Shown piece by piece: positions 27,424 to 39,051 of a stretch of 64,000 nucleotides of DNA. The notes below the pieces were generated by a model. It had not been told where the DNA came from. It did not search any database and saw nothing but the letters and a program-made list of their open reading frames with translations. Both the position numbers and the translations under genes were made by a program. The stretch spans positions 1-64,000 of the forward strand of contig CAMDOT010000003.1 of the NCBI GenBank assembly GCA_945903635.1, given 5' to 3'. The stretch comes from Rhizobium sp. Q54. Its GTDB lineage: Bacteria; Pseudomonadota; Alphaproteobacteria; Reyranellales; Reyranellaceae. Each line of letters opens with the position of its first letter. Within the stretch, counting starts at the first letter, position 1.

Positions 27424-28302
27424 TCAGCCCGCAAAGCTCAGGCAGTACTCGCGCACGCGTTCAATGGGGATGCGGGCGTGGCTCTGTACGATGATGAACT
27501 TGCCGCCGGGATCCTTCCCATTGGGCAGCAACACCTTTCGCTCGAAATCCTCGGCGGCCCAGACGCAGGACTTTCGCGAAAACAGCTGCTCATCGGCGTA
27601 ATAACAAGGGTCCCAGTGAGCATGATAGTCGAACAGGTTGCCCTTGAGCTCGGCCACGCTGGTGTAGAGCGAATATTCCGTCCACGGCACGGTGTTGATC
27701 TTGCGGCCGAGCCAATAGCATAGCGACGTGAGCCCATCGATGGGCCCGAGGCGGAAGTGCTGAAGTGTCTGCGCAGCCAGATCGCCATGGAGAATGTTCG
27801 GCGTAACCGACAGACCGTGGGCCTCGGGGTCGAAGGGCACGCCCACGATCTTCGAGACATGGCGCCACCAGTCATGATGCGCTTTCGGCTCCCAGCGCGA
27901 CATCGCCACCCGGTCCTTGATGAAGGTGGTCTCATCGAAATCGCCGACGCAGCAGACGTCGGAGTCCAGCGTCAGGAAGCCACCGAAGCCCAGCATCGCC
28001 GGAACCTGGAGCTTCACGATCTGTTGGCGGTACCACCCCGTCATCAAATAGAAGCGGCTGCCGAAGGCGAAGAAATCGCCCTCGGAACGCACCGAGACGT
28101 CGAGATTGGGGAAGCGCGGCAGGCTGCTGCGCAGTTCCTGGACGTCCGAGCGAGGCGCCACGATCAAGAGTTCGAACGGGGAGCGGCCGCGCCAGTGGCG
28201 AGCCAGTGACTCGATCAGAAGTCCGGCCCGCCCAAGGTCATCCAGACGCTTCATGCGTCGCAGAGCGAGAGGAAGAATGGCTTGGCGAACTTCGGTGAAC
28301 AT
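27424..28302 (-). CDS. DUF6492 family protein (glycosyltransferase-like)
   Basis: Encodes 292 residues. The block GFGGFLTLDSDVCCVGDFDET has a DxD-like motif as in nucleotide-sugar transferases; text such as RFYLMTGWYRQQIVKLQ and the final part of the sequence match DUF6492. It could transfer a sugar in cell-surface or lipopolysaccharide decoration. A later start at 28254 (MKRLDDLG) is possible. Single gene, convergent with the CoA transferase. Confidence 0.75.
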   Translation of the reverse strand: MFTEVRQAILPLALRRMKRLDDLGRAGLLIESLARHWRGRSPFELLIVAPRSDVQELRSSLPRFPNLDVSVRSEGDFFAFGSRFYLMTGWYRQQIVKLQVPAMLGFGGFLTLDSDVCCVGDFDETTFIKDRVAMSRWEPKAHHDWWRHVSKIVGVPFDPEAHGLSVTPNILHGDLAAQTLQHFRLGPIDGLTSLCYWLGRKINTVPWTEYSLYTSVAELKGNLFDYHAHWDPCYYADEQLFSRKSCVWAAEDFERKVLLPNGKDPGGKFIIVQSHARIPIERVREYCLSFAG

Positions 28303-28422
28303 CGGCCCCGTCGGGGTGGAAGCTACAGAGGGCCCCTGCCCACATCTACATCAATTGGTGTCGAGCGCTCCCGTTTACCGCAATCAGCGGCATTTCGCCC
28401 TCGCCGCCGGCTCGTCCCGGAC

Positions 28423-28451
28423 AAAAAAACGCCGGGCCAACGGGCCCGGCG
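28423..28451 (-). terminator. Intrinsic terminator after the LysR regulator gene
   Basis: CGCCGGGCC (28430-28438) pairs with GGCCCGGCG (28443-28451) around a 4-nt loop; in the minus direction it is followed by seven T (28429-28423). It lies about 205 nt beyond the LysR stop. The gap 28303-28655 (353 nt) holds this element, and otherwise I see only lower-GC sequence with no gene or RNA. Confidence 0.85.
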
Positions 28452-28655
28452 AGTTAAACAGGGAGGCTTCACGTCTGGGAGACGTGGGATCAAACGGATC
28501 CCGAGTTTCGATAACGATCAGAACAAGCTTTTCGTATCGAAGACCTGATGCAAACCTATTCCTCGCGAGGCGTATTGGTAGAGGCTAAGTGTGGAATACA
28601 GGCATGCGAGGAGCGCATGCCTTTCACTGCCTATGCAATCCTGCAGGTCTAAACG

Positions 28656-29546
28656 TCAGAATCGTGTCTCTGCGACCTTCCGCAGGAGGAAATCGCGGAA
28701 TACCGCGATGCGTTTGGAGTGCCGCAGCTCCTCCGGGTAGGTAAAATACACATCGGTCGTACGGACATTGAGGTCCGGCAGGACATTCTCCAGCTTCGTC
28801 GACTCGCGCGCGAGGTAATCGGGCAGCGAGGCGATGCCGAGGCCCGATTCGACCGCCCGGAAGATGCCGTAGACGTTGTTGACGCGCAGCACGACGACCC
28901 GGGCCGACGGATCGACATTACCTTCGCGCAGGAGCCAATTGACGTCCTGGACCGGCGCCCGGGCATCCTCGCCGAAGATGATCAGGCGGTGCTGGTCGAG
29001 TTCCTCGACGGTCTTGGGCTTGCCGTACTTCTGGATGTAGCCATGCGAGGCATAGACATGGCTGCGCACGGTCAGCAGGTGACGCTGCACCAGCCCCGGC
29101 TGGCGCGGCATGACCATGCGGATCGCCACATCGGCTTCGCGCATGCCGAGATCGAGTTCATTGTCGGAAAGCACGAGGCTGACGTCGATGTCGGGATACA
29201 TCGCGATGAATTCGTGCATCTGGGCGGTGAGCCACGTCGAACCGAAACCAACCGCCGCCGTCACTTTGAGGCGACCCGCCGGCTTGTCCTGGTTGGCGCG
29301 CAACAGCGCCTCGGCGGTGTTCACCTTGCTCGCCATATCGCGTGCGGTGCGATAGAGCAGCTCGCCCTGCTCGGTCAGGATGAGACCACGCGCATGACGA
29401 TGAAACAGCATGACGCCGAGCTGTTCCTCGAGCGCGCCGATCTGGCGCGAGATCGCCGACTGGCTGAGCTTCAGGGTTTCGCCGGCATGCGTGAAGCTGC
29501 CGGCGTCGGCTACGGCCTGGAAGATCCGCAGCTTGTCCCAGTCCAT
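28656..29546 (-). CDS. LysR family transcriptional regulator
   Basis: Encodes 296 residues. An N-terminal winged helix-turn-helix (MDWDKLRIFQAVADAGSFTHAGETLKLSQSAISRQIGALEEQLG) is followed by the effector-binding domain. It lies 60 nt downstream of trxB in the same direction, with an 11-bp hairpin between, so it could be cotranscribed. The target genes cannot be inferred; a thiol or oxidative-stress link to trxB is possible. Confidence 0.94.
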   Translation of the reverse strand: MDWDKLRIFQAVADAGSFTHAGETLKLSQSAISRQIGALEEQLGVMLFHRHARGLILTEQGELLYRTARDMASKVNTAEALLRANQDKPAGRLKVTAAVGFGSTWLTAQMHEFIAMYPDIDVSLVLSDNELDLGMREADVAIRMVMPRQPGLVQRHLLTVRSHVYASHGYIQKYGKPKTVEELDQHRLIIFGEDARAPVQDVNWLLREGNVDPSARVVVLRVNNVYGIFRAVESGLGIASLPDYLARESTKLENVLPDLNVRTTDVYFTYPEELRHSKRIAVFRDFLLRKVAETRF

Positions 29547-29563
29547 GACATCGCCTCCCTAAG

Positions 29564-29590
29564 GCGTTTGGCGTTGCACGCCAAACGCCG
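29564..29590 (-). other. Hairpin between trxB and the LysR gene
   Basis: Perfect 11-bp stem GGCGTTTGGCG (29564-29574) and its complement (29580-29590) with a 5-nt loop. No T-run follows in the minus direction, so it may act as an RNA-stability element or a weak terminator between trxB and the regulator. Confidence 0.5.
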
Positions 29591-29606
29591 ATCCCTCGTC
29601 GCCAGC

Positions 29607-30578
29607 CTATTCGGCAGCCTGCGCGACACGCGCCTCCCGGCTCGCCAACCATTTCTCCGCTTCAAGTGCAGCCATGCAGCCGGTGCCGGCCGCCGTGACG
29701 GCCTGGCGGAAAATCTTGTCCTGCACGTCGCCCGCGGCATAGACGCCCTCGACGTCGGTCGCCGTCGAGTCCGGCTTGGTGATCAGGTAGCCTTCGCTGT
29801 CCATGGCCAGCTTGCCCTTGAACAGCTCGGTATTGGGTGAGTGGCCGATGGCGATGAAGACACCGTCGGTGGCGAGTTCCTGTTCGACACCGGTCTTGAC
29901 GTTGCGTGCCCGCACGCCCGTGACCAGCGGCGCCGGCGCCTTCTCTCCCAGGATTTCCTGCACTGCATGATCCCACAGCACTGTGACCTTGGGGTTCTTG
30001 AACAGCCGTTCCTGCAGAATCTTCTCGGCACGGAACGAATCGCGACGATGGACCAGGGTTACCTTCGAAGCATGATGCGTGAGGTAGAGAGCCTCCTCGA
30101 CCGCGGTATTGCCGCCACCGACGACGACCACTTCCTTGCCCCGGAAGAAAAACCCGTCACAGGTCGCACAGGCCGAGACGCCACCACCGCGGAACGTTTC
30201 CTCGGTTGGTAGCCCGAGCCATTTCGCCGTGGCGCCGGTGGATATGATGAGCGTATCGGCCTCGTAGCGGTCGCCCGAATCGCCGAGACAGACGAACGGC
30301 CGGCGACCGAGGTCGACCTCGACGATGGTGTCGAAGAAAAGTTCGGTGCCGACATGCTCGGCCTGCTTCTGCATCTGCTCCATCAGCCAGGGACCCTGGA
30401 TGACGTCGGCGAAGCCCGGATAGTTTTCGACATCCGTTGTAATGGTGAGCTGGCCGCCCGGCTGAATGCCTTGCACCAGCATCGGCTTCAGACTGGCACG
30501 AGCGGCGTAGATCGCTGCCGTGTAGCCCGCGGGCCCTGACCCCAGAATAAGCACTTTACCACGATGAGCTGCTGCCAT
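29607..30578 (-). CDS. trxB: Thioredoxin-disulfide reductase
   Basis: Encodes 323 residues. FAD site GSGPAGYTAAIYAARASL near the N-terminus, redox-active CATC at 137-140, NADPH site GGGNTAVEEALYL and C-terminal GVYAAGDVQDKIFRQA are all intact. It reduces thioredoxin in the cytoplasm with NADPH. The start at 30578 begins MAAAHRGKVLILGSGPAG; the longer frame adds a non-homologous basic stretch. It is divergent from the Lrp-type gene, sharing a 190-nt control region. Confidence 0.96.
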   Translation of the reverse strand: MAAAHRGKVLILGSGPAGYTAAIYAARASLKPMLVQGIQPGGQLTITTDVENYPGFADVIQGPWLMEQMQKQAEHVGTELFFDTIVEVDLGRRPFVCLGDSGDRYEADTLIISTGATAKWLGLPTEETFRGGGVSACATCDGFFFRGKEVVVVGGGNTAVEEALYLTHHASKVTLVHRRDSFRAEKILQERLFKNPKVTVLWDHAVQEILGEKAPAPLVTGVRARNVKTGVEQELATDGVFIAIGHSPNTELFKGKLAMDSEGYLITKPDSTATDVEGVYAAGDVQDKIFRQAVTAAGTGCMAALEAEKWLASREARVAQAAE

Positions 30579-30768
30579 GTGCGTCCCGCATCCCGCCATC
30601 CGCATATCTCTTACATATATGCAAACCTCGCCGCGGATGCACGGCCTGATGCACGGCCTAGCGTGTTTTCCGCGCAATTGTTCACAGCACATACGCTGGT
30701 TCTCGCAACTTTATTGCGCAGATGGCATGGTTCTGGCATAGAGCGCGGCCAACGGAGGAACCTCGAAG

Positions 30769-31245
30769 ATGGCCCGCGCAAAGCTCGATCGAATCGACCG
30801 GCGCATTCTGAGTGATCTGCAGTCCAACGGTCGGATGACCAACGTCGATCTGGCGGAGCGCGCCGGTATTTCCGCGCCACCGTGTCTGCGCCGGGTACGC
30901 GCCCTGGAACGCGCCGGCATCATCAAAGGCTATCATGCCGAACTCAGCCCCGAGGCGCTGGGCTACAGCGTCTCGGTGTTTGCCCTGGTCGGGCTGAATA
31001 GCCAGGCCGAGGCCGACCTCAAGTCGTTCGAGGAACTGATCGCCAAGTGGGACGAGGTCCGGGAGTGCCACATGCTCGCCGGCGAGGCCGACTTTCTGCT
31101 GAAGATCGTGGCAGAAACCTGGGACGAATATCAGAAGTTCCTGACGACCCGACTCACCTCGGCGCCCAACGTCAGCCACGTGAAATCGATGATGGTGTTT
31201 CGCACCGCCAAGCAGATGCCGGGGGTACCGATCCCCGTTGAATGA
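30769..31245 (+). CDS. Lrp/AsnC family transcriptional regulator
   Basis: Encodes 158 residues. The N-terminal helix-turn-helix (LDRIDRRILSDLQSNGRMTNVDLAERAGISAPPCLRRVRALERAGIIKGY) is followed by the RAM ligand-binding domain. Such proteins sense amino acids. It is divergent from trxB. A 15-nt sequence containing its stop codon is repeated in tandem just downstream (31237-31276). Confidence 0.94.
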   Translation: MARAKLDRIDRRILSDLQSNGRMTNVDLAERAGISAPPCLRRVRALERAGIIKGYHAELSPEALGYSVSVFALVGLNSQAEADLKSFEELIAKWDEVRECHMLAGEADFLLKIVAETWDEYQKFLTTRLTSAPNVSHVKSMMVFRTAKQMPGVPIPVE

Positions 31246-31289
31246 GGCCCCGTTGAGTGAGGCCCGGTCGAATGAGAGAAGGACGGACC

Positions 31290-31676
31290 ATGGACGGAAC
31301 TGCCGCGCCTGACGTGACTCTCGAACGTCTGCACGAGATCGCCGACGCTTTTGCCCGCCACGACGTCGACGGAATCGTCGGCTTCTTCGCCGAGGACGGC
31401 GAGTTCCGAAATGCCAAGGGGCCTCACCATTGGGGCCAGAGCTTCAAGGGCAAGGCCGCGATCCGCAGCTACTTCCAGCCCCTGTTCGCCGGCACCAGCG
31501 ACGTGAAATGGCTGCACACCTGTGAATTCATCTGCGGCGACCGGGCGGTCACGGAGTGGCACCGCACCGCCACGCTCGCCAGTGGCGAGTGCCAGGAGTG
31601 GCTGGGCTGCGACCTCTACACCTTCCGCCGCGGCCTGATCGTGATGAAAGATACCTACATCAAAGTGGTCGTCTGA
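31290..31676 (+). CDS. SnoaL/NTF2-like protein
   Basis: Encodes 128 residues. A single NTF2-like domain: LERLHEIADAFARHDVDGIVGFFAEDGEFRNAKG, then GKAAIRSYFQPLF and WHRTATLASGECQEWLGCDLYTFRRG. The start at 31290 is preferred for its AGAAGGA upstream; 31272 is possible. It follows the Lrp gene by 44 nt. Function unknown; ketosteroid-isomerase-like folds bind small hydrophobic ligands. Confidence 0.85.
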   Translation: MDGTAAPDVTLERLHEIADAFARHDVDGIVGFFAEDGEFRNAKGPHHWGQSFKGKAAIRSYFQPLFAGTSDVKWLHTCEFICGDRAVTEWHRTATLASGECQEWLGCDLYTFRRGLIVMKDTYIKVVV

Positions 31677-31698
31677 TCCGGATTCCCTCTTGCGGGGT

Positions 31699-31736
31699 AC
31701 GCCGTGTATGGATAGGGTCCTATAAATACACGGCGT
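31699..31736. promoter_or_regulatory. Inverted repeat in the leader of the YciB-type gene
   Basis: ACGCCGTGTAT (31699-31709) and its exact complement (31726-31736) enclose GGATAGGGTCCTATAA, which holds the smaller palindrome TAGGGTCCTA. It lies 28 nt before the start codon, so it could be an operator or RNA structure acting on that gene. There is no T-run. Confidence 0.45.
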
Positions 31737-31764
31737 GGTCACAAACGGATGGAGGTCGCGAGCC

Positions 31765-32331
31765 ATGAAGAATCTCTTCCAGGCATCCCGGGTCCTGCTG
31801 CTCGACATGGCGTCGACGCTTCTCTTCCTCGCGGTGTATCTGCTGACCGGCAACATCTTGCTGGCGGTGGCAGTCGGCATGGCGCTGGGGATCGGCCAGA
31901 TCGCATGGGAACTTGTGCAGCGGCGACCCGTCGAGGCCCTGCAGTGGCTCAGCCTGGTTATCATCCTGGCGTCGGGCTCGGCGACGTTCCTCACCGACGA
32001 TCCGGTCTTCGTGATGCTGAAGCCGACCGTGGTCTACGTCGTCGTGGGCATCGTGATGCTGAAGCGCGGCTGGATGAACCGCTACCTGCCGCCGATCGCG
32101 CAGGCCACGGTGCCGGATCTCGGCATCACCTTCGGCTATGTCTGGGCAGGCCTGATGTTCTTCTCGGCCGCCCTCAACATCGTGCTCGCCCTCACGCTCG
32201 AACCCGCGACCTGGGCAGCCGTGAAGTCGTTTTGGGCGATCGGCAGCAAGCTCGCGTTGTTCGGGATTCAGTACGCCGTGATGAAGTCGACCGGCATCCG
32301 TCGCGCCCGGGCGATGATGGCAGCTACTTGA
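31765..32331 (+). CDS. Inner membrane protein of the YciB/septation protein A family
   Basis: Encodes 188 residues with about five or six hydrophobic helices and the family text [47 protein letters not shown]. YciB (IspZ) affects envelope integrity and cell division in other bacteria. The start at 31765 has GGAGG at 31751-31755. The gene is convergent with greA and overlaps its end by 8 nt. Confidence 0.88.
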   Translation: MKNLFQASRVLLLDMASTLLFLAVYLLTGNILLAVAVGMALGIGQIAWELVQRRPVEALQWLSLVIILASGSATFLTDDPVFVMLKPTVVYVVVGIVMLKRGWMNRYLPPIAQATVPDLGITFGYVWAGLMFFSAALNIVLALTLEPATWAAVKSFWAIGSKLALFGIQYAVMKSTGIRRARAMMAAT

Positions 32332-32797
32332 ACTGGACTCCGACGATCTCGTAGGACTTCGCGCCACGCGGGGTCTGGACCTCGACCGTGTCGCCGACGG
32401 TCTTGCCGATCAACGCCCGGCCAATCGGCGAAGTTACCGAGATGCTGCCCTTGTTGAGATCAGCCTCGTAGGGCCCGACGATCTGGTATCTCACCTTCTC
32501 CTCGGTGTCCTCGTCTGCCAAGCGGACGGTGGCACCAAACTTGACGATCTTGCCGGTGAGCTTGCTGAAGTCGATGACCTCGGCGCGCGAGATGATGCTC
32601 TCGACCTCGGCGATCCGGCCTTCGATGAAGCTCTGGCGCTCGCGGGCTGAGGTATATTCGGCATTCTCCGAAAGATCGCCATGCTCGCGCGCCGCCGCGA
32701 TCGCCTTGATGATCGACGGCCGTTCCACGCTCTTCAGGTGCTTTAGTTCGTCCTCGAGGCTCTTCAGCCCTTCGGCCGTCGTCGGAACTCTTTCCAT
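32324..32797 (-). CDS. greA: Transcription elongation factor GreA
   Basis: Encodes 157 residues, the normal length. The N-terminal coiled coil ([47 protein letters not shown]) includes the acidic tip residues; the C-terminal FKBP-like domain ends [23 protein letters not shown]. It rescues backtracked RNA polymerase. The start [10 protein letters not shown] at 32797 is standard. It follows carB by 126 nt on the same strand, the usual alphaproteobacterial order. Confidence 0.96.
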   Translation of the reverse strand: MERVPTTAEGLKSLEDELKHLKSVERPSIIKAIAAAREHGDLSENAEYTSARERQSFIEGRIAEVESIISRAEVIDFSKLTGKIVKFGATVRLADEDTEEKVRYQIVGPYEADLNKGSISVTSPIGRALIGKTVGDTVEVQTPRGAKSYEIVGVQFK

Positions 32798-32923
32798 TGT
32801 CGGATCGTCCTCAATGAATCGCGCGGCGTCAACGACCAACGAATCCCACCACGGGACCGGCTGACCACGGATCAGCCCGGTTTGCCCTCCCGGATCACCC
32901 TCGTGGGAGGTCGGGAGTGACGC

Positions 32924-36169
<3,246 letters not shown>

Positions 36170-36170
36170 G

Positions 36171-36929
36171 TTAGCCACTTAATCCTTTGGATAGCCAGGC
36201 GCCGAACCGCTTCGCGAGCTCTTTGGTCGTTTCGTTGAGGATATTTGTCGTCACCCAAGCGAGTACGGGCGCGGCGACAGCCAATACGGCAGCAATTCTA
36301 ACTTTCGTAGCTTTTAGAAGGCTACGCACAGCGGACAATTCCGCTACGGCACGTTCCTTGTCTTCAGGAACTCCCGAGAAATCGTTTGTCGACCGAACAT
36401 CTTCGATAAGCTGATCAAGATCCTTAAGGGCCTGTTCTACACTCGGCTGGTTGTGGTCAATACCAACAATTCGGTCAGCCGCGGGGATATGAGATCCTCC
36501 GCTTTCAGGTTTCTCTGCCGTGCGCGGAGACAAAACAAGCTTGAGAGCAGTTTGATCTCTAACCTCGCCGCGCAGATTACGGATCTCTCGCGTCACTATC
36601 TCTTGGCGAACGACACAAGACTCGTTGATGTTTGCGATATCCGAATCAGGCGCATTGAGTTGAGCCTCAATTAGCTCAATTCCAGATTGAGAGATTGAAA
36701 CAACAGAGGGGCCGAAACCAAACTGTTCATGTTCATTTGTAACGTGCTTGGCTTCAACGAGTGCATCATACGCCCTCTCACACCAAAGGTCGTTTGCTCC
36801 TGGCACTTCAAAGAGCAACGTTTCTTGTTCCTGCTCATCGCCTAGCGCAACCTTTCCAGTTGTACGCCCGAGCCAATAGAGCATGTAGAGTACGCGCTCC
36901 CGCGTCTTGATAAAGGTTAGTTCAGCCAT
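36171..36929 (-). CDS. Unknown protein inserted between carA and carB
   Basis: Encodes 252 residues. The N-terminal part ([20 protein letters not shown]...) may be a small winged-helix-like fold; the middle is acidic and helical ([22 protein letters not shown]); one hydrophobic segment (about 215-235) lies near the C-terminus. Base use differs from the neighbours: sampled 60-base lines here hold 31 and 27 G+C, against 39 in a carB line. It overlaps the carA end by 8 nt and ends 1 nt before the carB start. Not recognised; the gene looks recently acquired. Confidence 0.8.
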   Translation of the reverse strand: MAELTFIKTRERVLYMLYWLGRTTGKVALGDEQEQETLLFEVPGANDLWCERAYDALVEAKHVTNEHEQFGFGPSVVSISQSGIELIEAQLNAPDSDIANINESCVVRQEIVTREIRNLRGEVRDQTALKLVLSPRTAEKPESGGSHIPAADRIVGIDHNQPSVEQALKDLDQLIEDVRSTNDFSGVPEDKERAVAELSAVRSLLKATKVRIAAVLAVAAPVLAWVTTNILNETTKELAKRFGAWLSKGLSG

Positions 36930-38109
36930 TCTTCTTGCTCTTGTCGATCATCTCGACGAACCGCTTGAAGAGATAGTGGCTGTCGGTCGGGCCGGGCGAG
37001 GCCTCGGGATGGTACTGCACGGAAAAGGCCGGCTTATCGGTGCAGCGGATGCCTTCGTTGATGCCGTCGAACAGCGAGACATGCGTGACCTCGGCGTTCT
37101 GCGGCAGCGACTCCGGAATGACGCAGAAGCCGTGATTCTGCGAAGTGATCTCGACCTTGCCGGTGGTGAGATCCTTCACCGGCTGGTTAGCGCCACGGTG
37201 GCCACGCTCCATCTTGCGCGTCTTGCCGCCGATGGTGAGCGCCAGAAGCTGATGGCCAAGGCAAATGCCGAACAGCGGCACCTTCTTGTCGAGCACGGCC
37301 TGGATCGCGGGCACGGTGTAGTTCACCGTCGCCGCCGGATCGCCGGGACCGTTGGACAGGAACACACCGTCGGGCTTGTGGCGCAGGATGTCCTCGCCGG
37401 TGGCGGTGGCAGGCACCACCGTCACCTTGCAGCCGGCGGCGGCCAGGCAGCGCAGGATGTTGCGCTTGGCGCCGTAGTCGACGGCCACCACGTGATACTT
37501 GGGCTTGTCGAGCTTGCCGTAGCCCTTGCCCAGCGCCCAGGCGGTCTCATCCCACGTGTAGGTCTGCTTGGTCGTGACTTCGATGGCGAGATCCATGCCG
37601 TCGAGACCCGGCCAATCCTGGGCAATCTTGCGCAGTTTCGGGATATCGAACTTGCCGTCGGGCGCATGCACAACGACGCCGTTCGGCGGGCCCTTGTCGC
37701 GGATGTGGCGCGTTATGGCGCGCGTATCGACGCCGCAGATACCCGGCAGATTGTGGCTCTTCAGCCAGTCGTCGAGCGGCTTGGCCGCACGCCAGTTGGC
37801 GGGCTCCGTGATCTCGCCGCGCATGACGACACCCCGCGCGAACGGCGTGATGGTCTCGATATCCTCGAGATTGGTGCCGACGTTGCCGATGTGCGGAAAC
37901 GTGAACGTGATGATCTGCCCGGCATAGGACGGATCGGTGATGATTTCCTGGTAGCCGGTCATCGAGGTGTTGAAGCAGACCTCGCCCACGGCGTGGCCCG
38001 CAGCCCCGATTCCCTTGCCCCAGAATACCGCGCCGTCGGCCAGCACAAGGGCGGCCGTGGCCCAACGCGGCGCGGCGTCTTTCGCGCCGGCGGTCTTGGT
38101 TGAAGTCAT
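36922..38109 (-). CDS. carA: Carbamoyl-phosphate synthase small subunit
   Basis: Encodes 395 residues. Glutamine amidotransferase that supplies ammonia to CarB. The class I triad is C283 in GICLGHQLLAL, with H367 and E369 in QYHPEA. The N-terminal domain contains FNTSMTGYQEIITDPSYAGQI. The start at 38109 (MTSTKTAG) is used; the upstream frame is arginine-rich and not CarA-like. The tail reaches into the inserted gene by 8 nt. The gene is divergent from yqeY. Confidence 0.96.
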   Translation of the reverse strand: MTSTKTAGAKDAAPRWATAALVLADGAVFWGKGIGAAGHAVGEVCFNTSMTGYQEIITDPSYAGQIITFTFPHIGNVGTNLEDIETITPFARGVVMRGEITEPANWRAAKPLDDWLKSHNLPGICGVDTRAITRHIRDKGPPNGVVVHAPDGKFDIPKLRKIAQDWPGLDGMDLAIEVTTKQTYTWDETAWALGKGYGKLDKPKYHVVAVDYGAKRNILRCLAAAGCKVTVVPATATGEDILRHKPDGVFLSNGPGDPAATVNYTVPAIQAVLDKKVPLFGICLGHQLLALTIGGKTRKMERGHRGANQPVKDLTTGKVEITSQNHGFCVIPESLPQNAEVTHVSLFDGINEGIRCTDKPAFSVQYHPEASPGPTDSHYLFKRFVEMIDKSKKNG

Positions 38110-38330
38110 GAGTGCTTGCGTCCGTTCCGGCCCGCCCGGCGTCGCCCGGGGAGGCGACCTGCGAACCGCGCGGGTTGTAACCAAGCGGTCGCATAGGGTC
38201 AAGGCGTGGAAGACAGCTAATTCACAAGCTATTTCAATAGCTTATTTGCTTTGCCAACAGCGGCCGAGGCGATTAGTTTCCGCCGCTTAGCCATTGGGAT
38301 ACCAATGGCGGGTCTGATGGGATCAAAGTG

Positions 38331-38789
38331 ATGCTGCGTGACAAATTGAACGACGCCATGAAAGAGGCCATGCGCGCCCGCGACCAGGCGGCGCTGGGCA
38401 CGATTCGCCTCATCCTGGCGAAGCTCAAGGACATCGATATCGCCGCCCGCACCGAGGCCAGCCGCGAAGGCGTGGCCGACGACAAGATCCTGTCGATGAT
38501 GCAGGGCATGATCAAGCAGCGGAACGAATCGATCGTGCTCTATGAAAAGGGCAACCGCGCCGATCTGGCCGACAAGGAAAAGGCCGAGATCGTCGTCATT
38601 GAGCGTTTCCTGCCGCAGCAGATGGACGAGGCTGCCGTCGAGGCCGCTGTCCGCGAGGCCGTGGCCGCCGCCGGCGCCACTACCGTCAAGGACATGGGCG
38701 GGGTCATGGCCGCGCTGAAGGCCAAGTATGCCGGCCAGATGGACTTCGCCAAGGCATCCGCGGCGGTGAAAAAAGCACTCAGCAGCTAG
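38331..38789 (+). CDS. GatB/YqeY domain protein
   Basis: Encodes 152 residues. An all-helical protein (MLRDKLNDAMKEAMRARDQAALGTIRLILAKLKDID...) with the Yqey domain also found at the C-terminus of GatB, where it binds tRNA. Function unknown in this stand-alone form. The ATG at 38331 is used; the GTG before it is possible. It is followed by repeats and then dnaG, a conserved alphaproteobacterial order. Confidence 0.93.
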   Translation: MLRDKLNDAMKEAMRARDQAALGTIRLILAKLKDIDIAARTEASREGVADDKILSMMQGMIKQRNESIVLYEKGNRADLADKEKAEIVVIERFLPQQMDEAAVEAAVREAVAAAGATTVKDMGGVMAALKAKYAGQMDFAKASAAVKKALSS

Positions 38790-38933
38790 CGCGTCCGCGC
38801 TAGCTGGCGGCGGGCGGCAGCGCCTTCTGAGGCGCGAGAGCCCGCACCGTTCCGAACTGGTAAAGGTCTCCCTCCTGCCTCACCAAGAGAACCTTGAGTG
38901 AGGGACACACCTCGACTTACCCCCCTCACCTAA

Positions 38934-38955
38934 CCTCTCCCCTGCGGGGGAGAGG
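38934..38955. repeat. Short palindromic intergenic repeat upstream of dnaG
   Basis: CCTCTCCCC (38934-38942) and GGGGAGAGG (38947-38955) with a 4-nt loop, preceded by CCCCCTCACCTAA. This wording recurs as a REP-like element in many proteobacteria. It sits in the 262-nt yqeY-dnaG gap. Confidence 0.65.
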
Positions 38956-39009
38956 AACATGATCCCCGCTACCCCCAGCCCCGTGTCAGCCAAATCTACA
39001 TTCGGTGTA

Positions 39010-39048
39010 AGCCGCACTTTACACTGATGTCAGCCTCACTTTACATCG
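39010..39048 (+). promoter_or_regulatory. Direct repeat just upstream of dnaG
   Basis: AGCCGCACTTTACACTG (39010-39026) and AGCCTCACTTTACATCG (39032-39048) are imperfect copies spaced 22 nt apart, about two helical turns. TGTAA...TTACA inside them adds dyad character. The second copy ends 3 nt before the dnaG ATG and no clear ribosome binding site is visible, so a bound protein would block the start; this could be an operator. Confidence 0.4.
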
Positions 39049-39051
39049 GGC

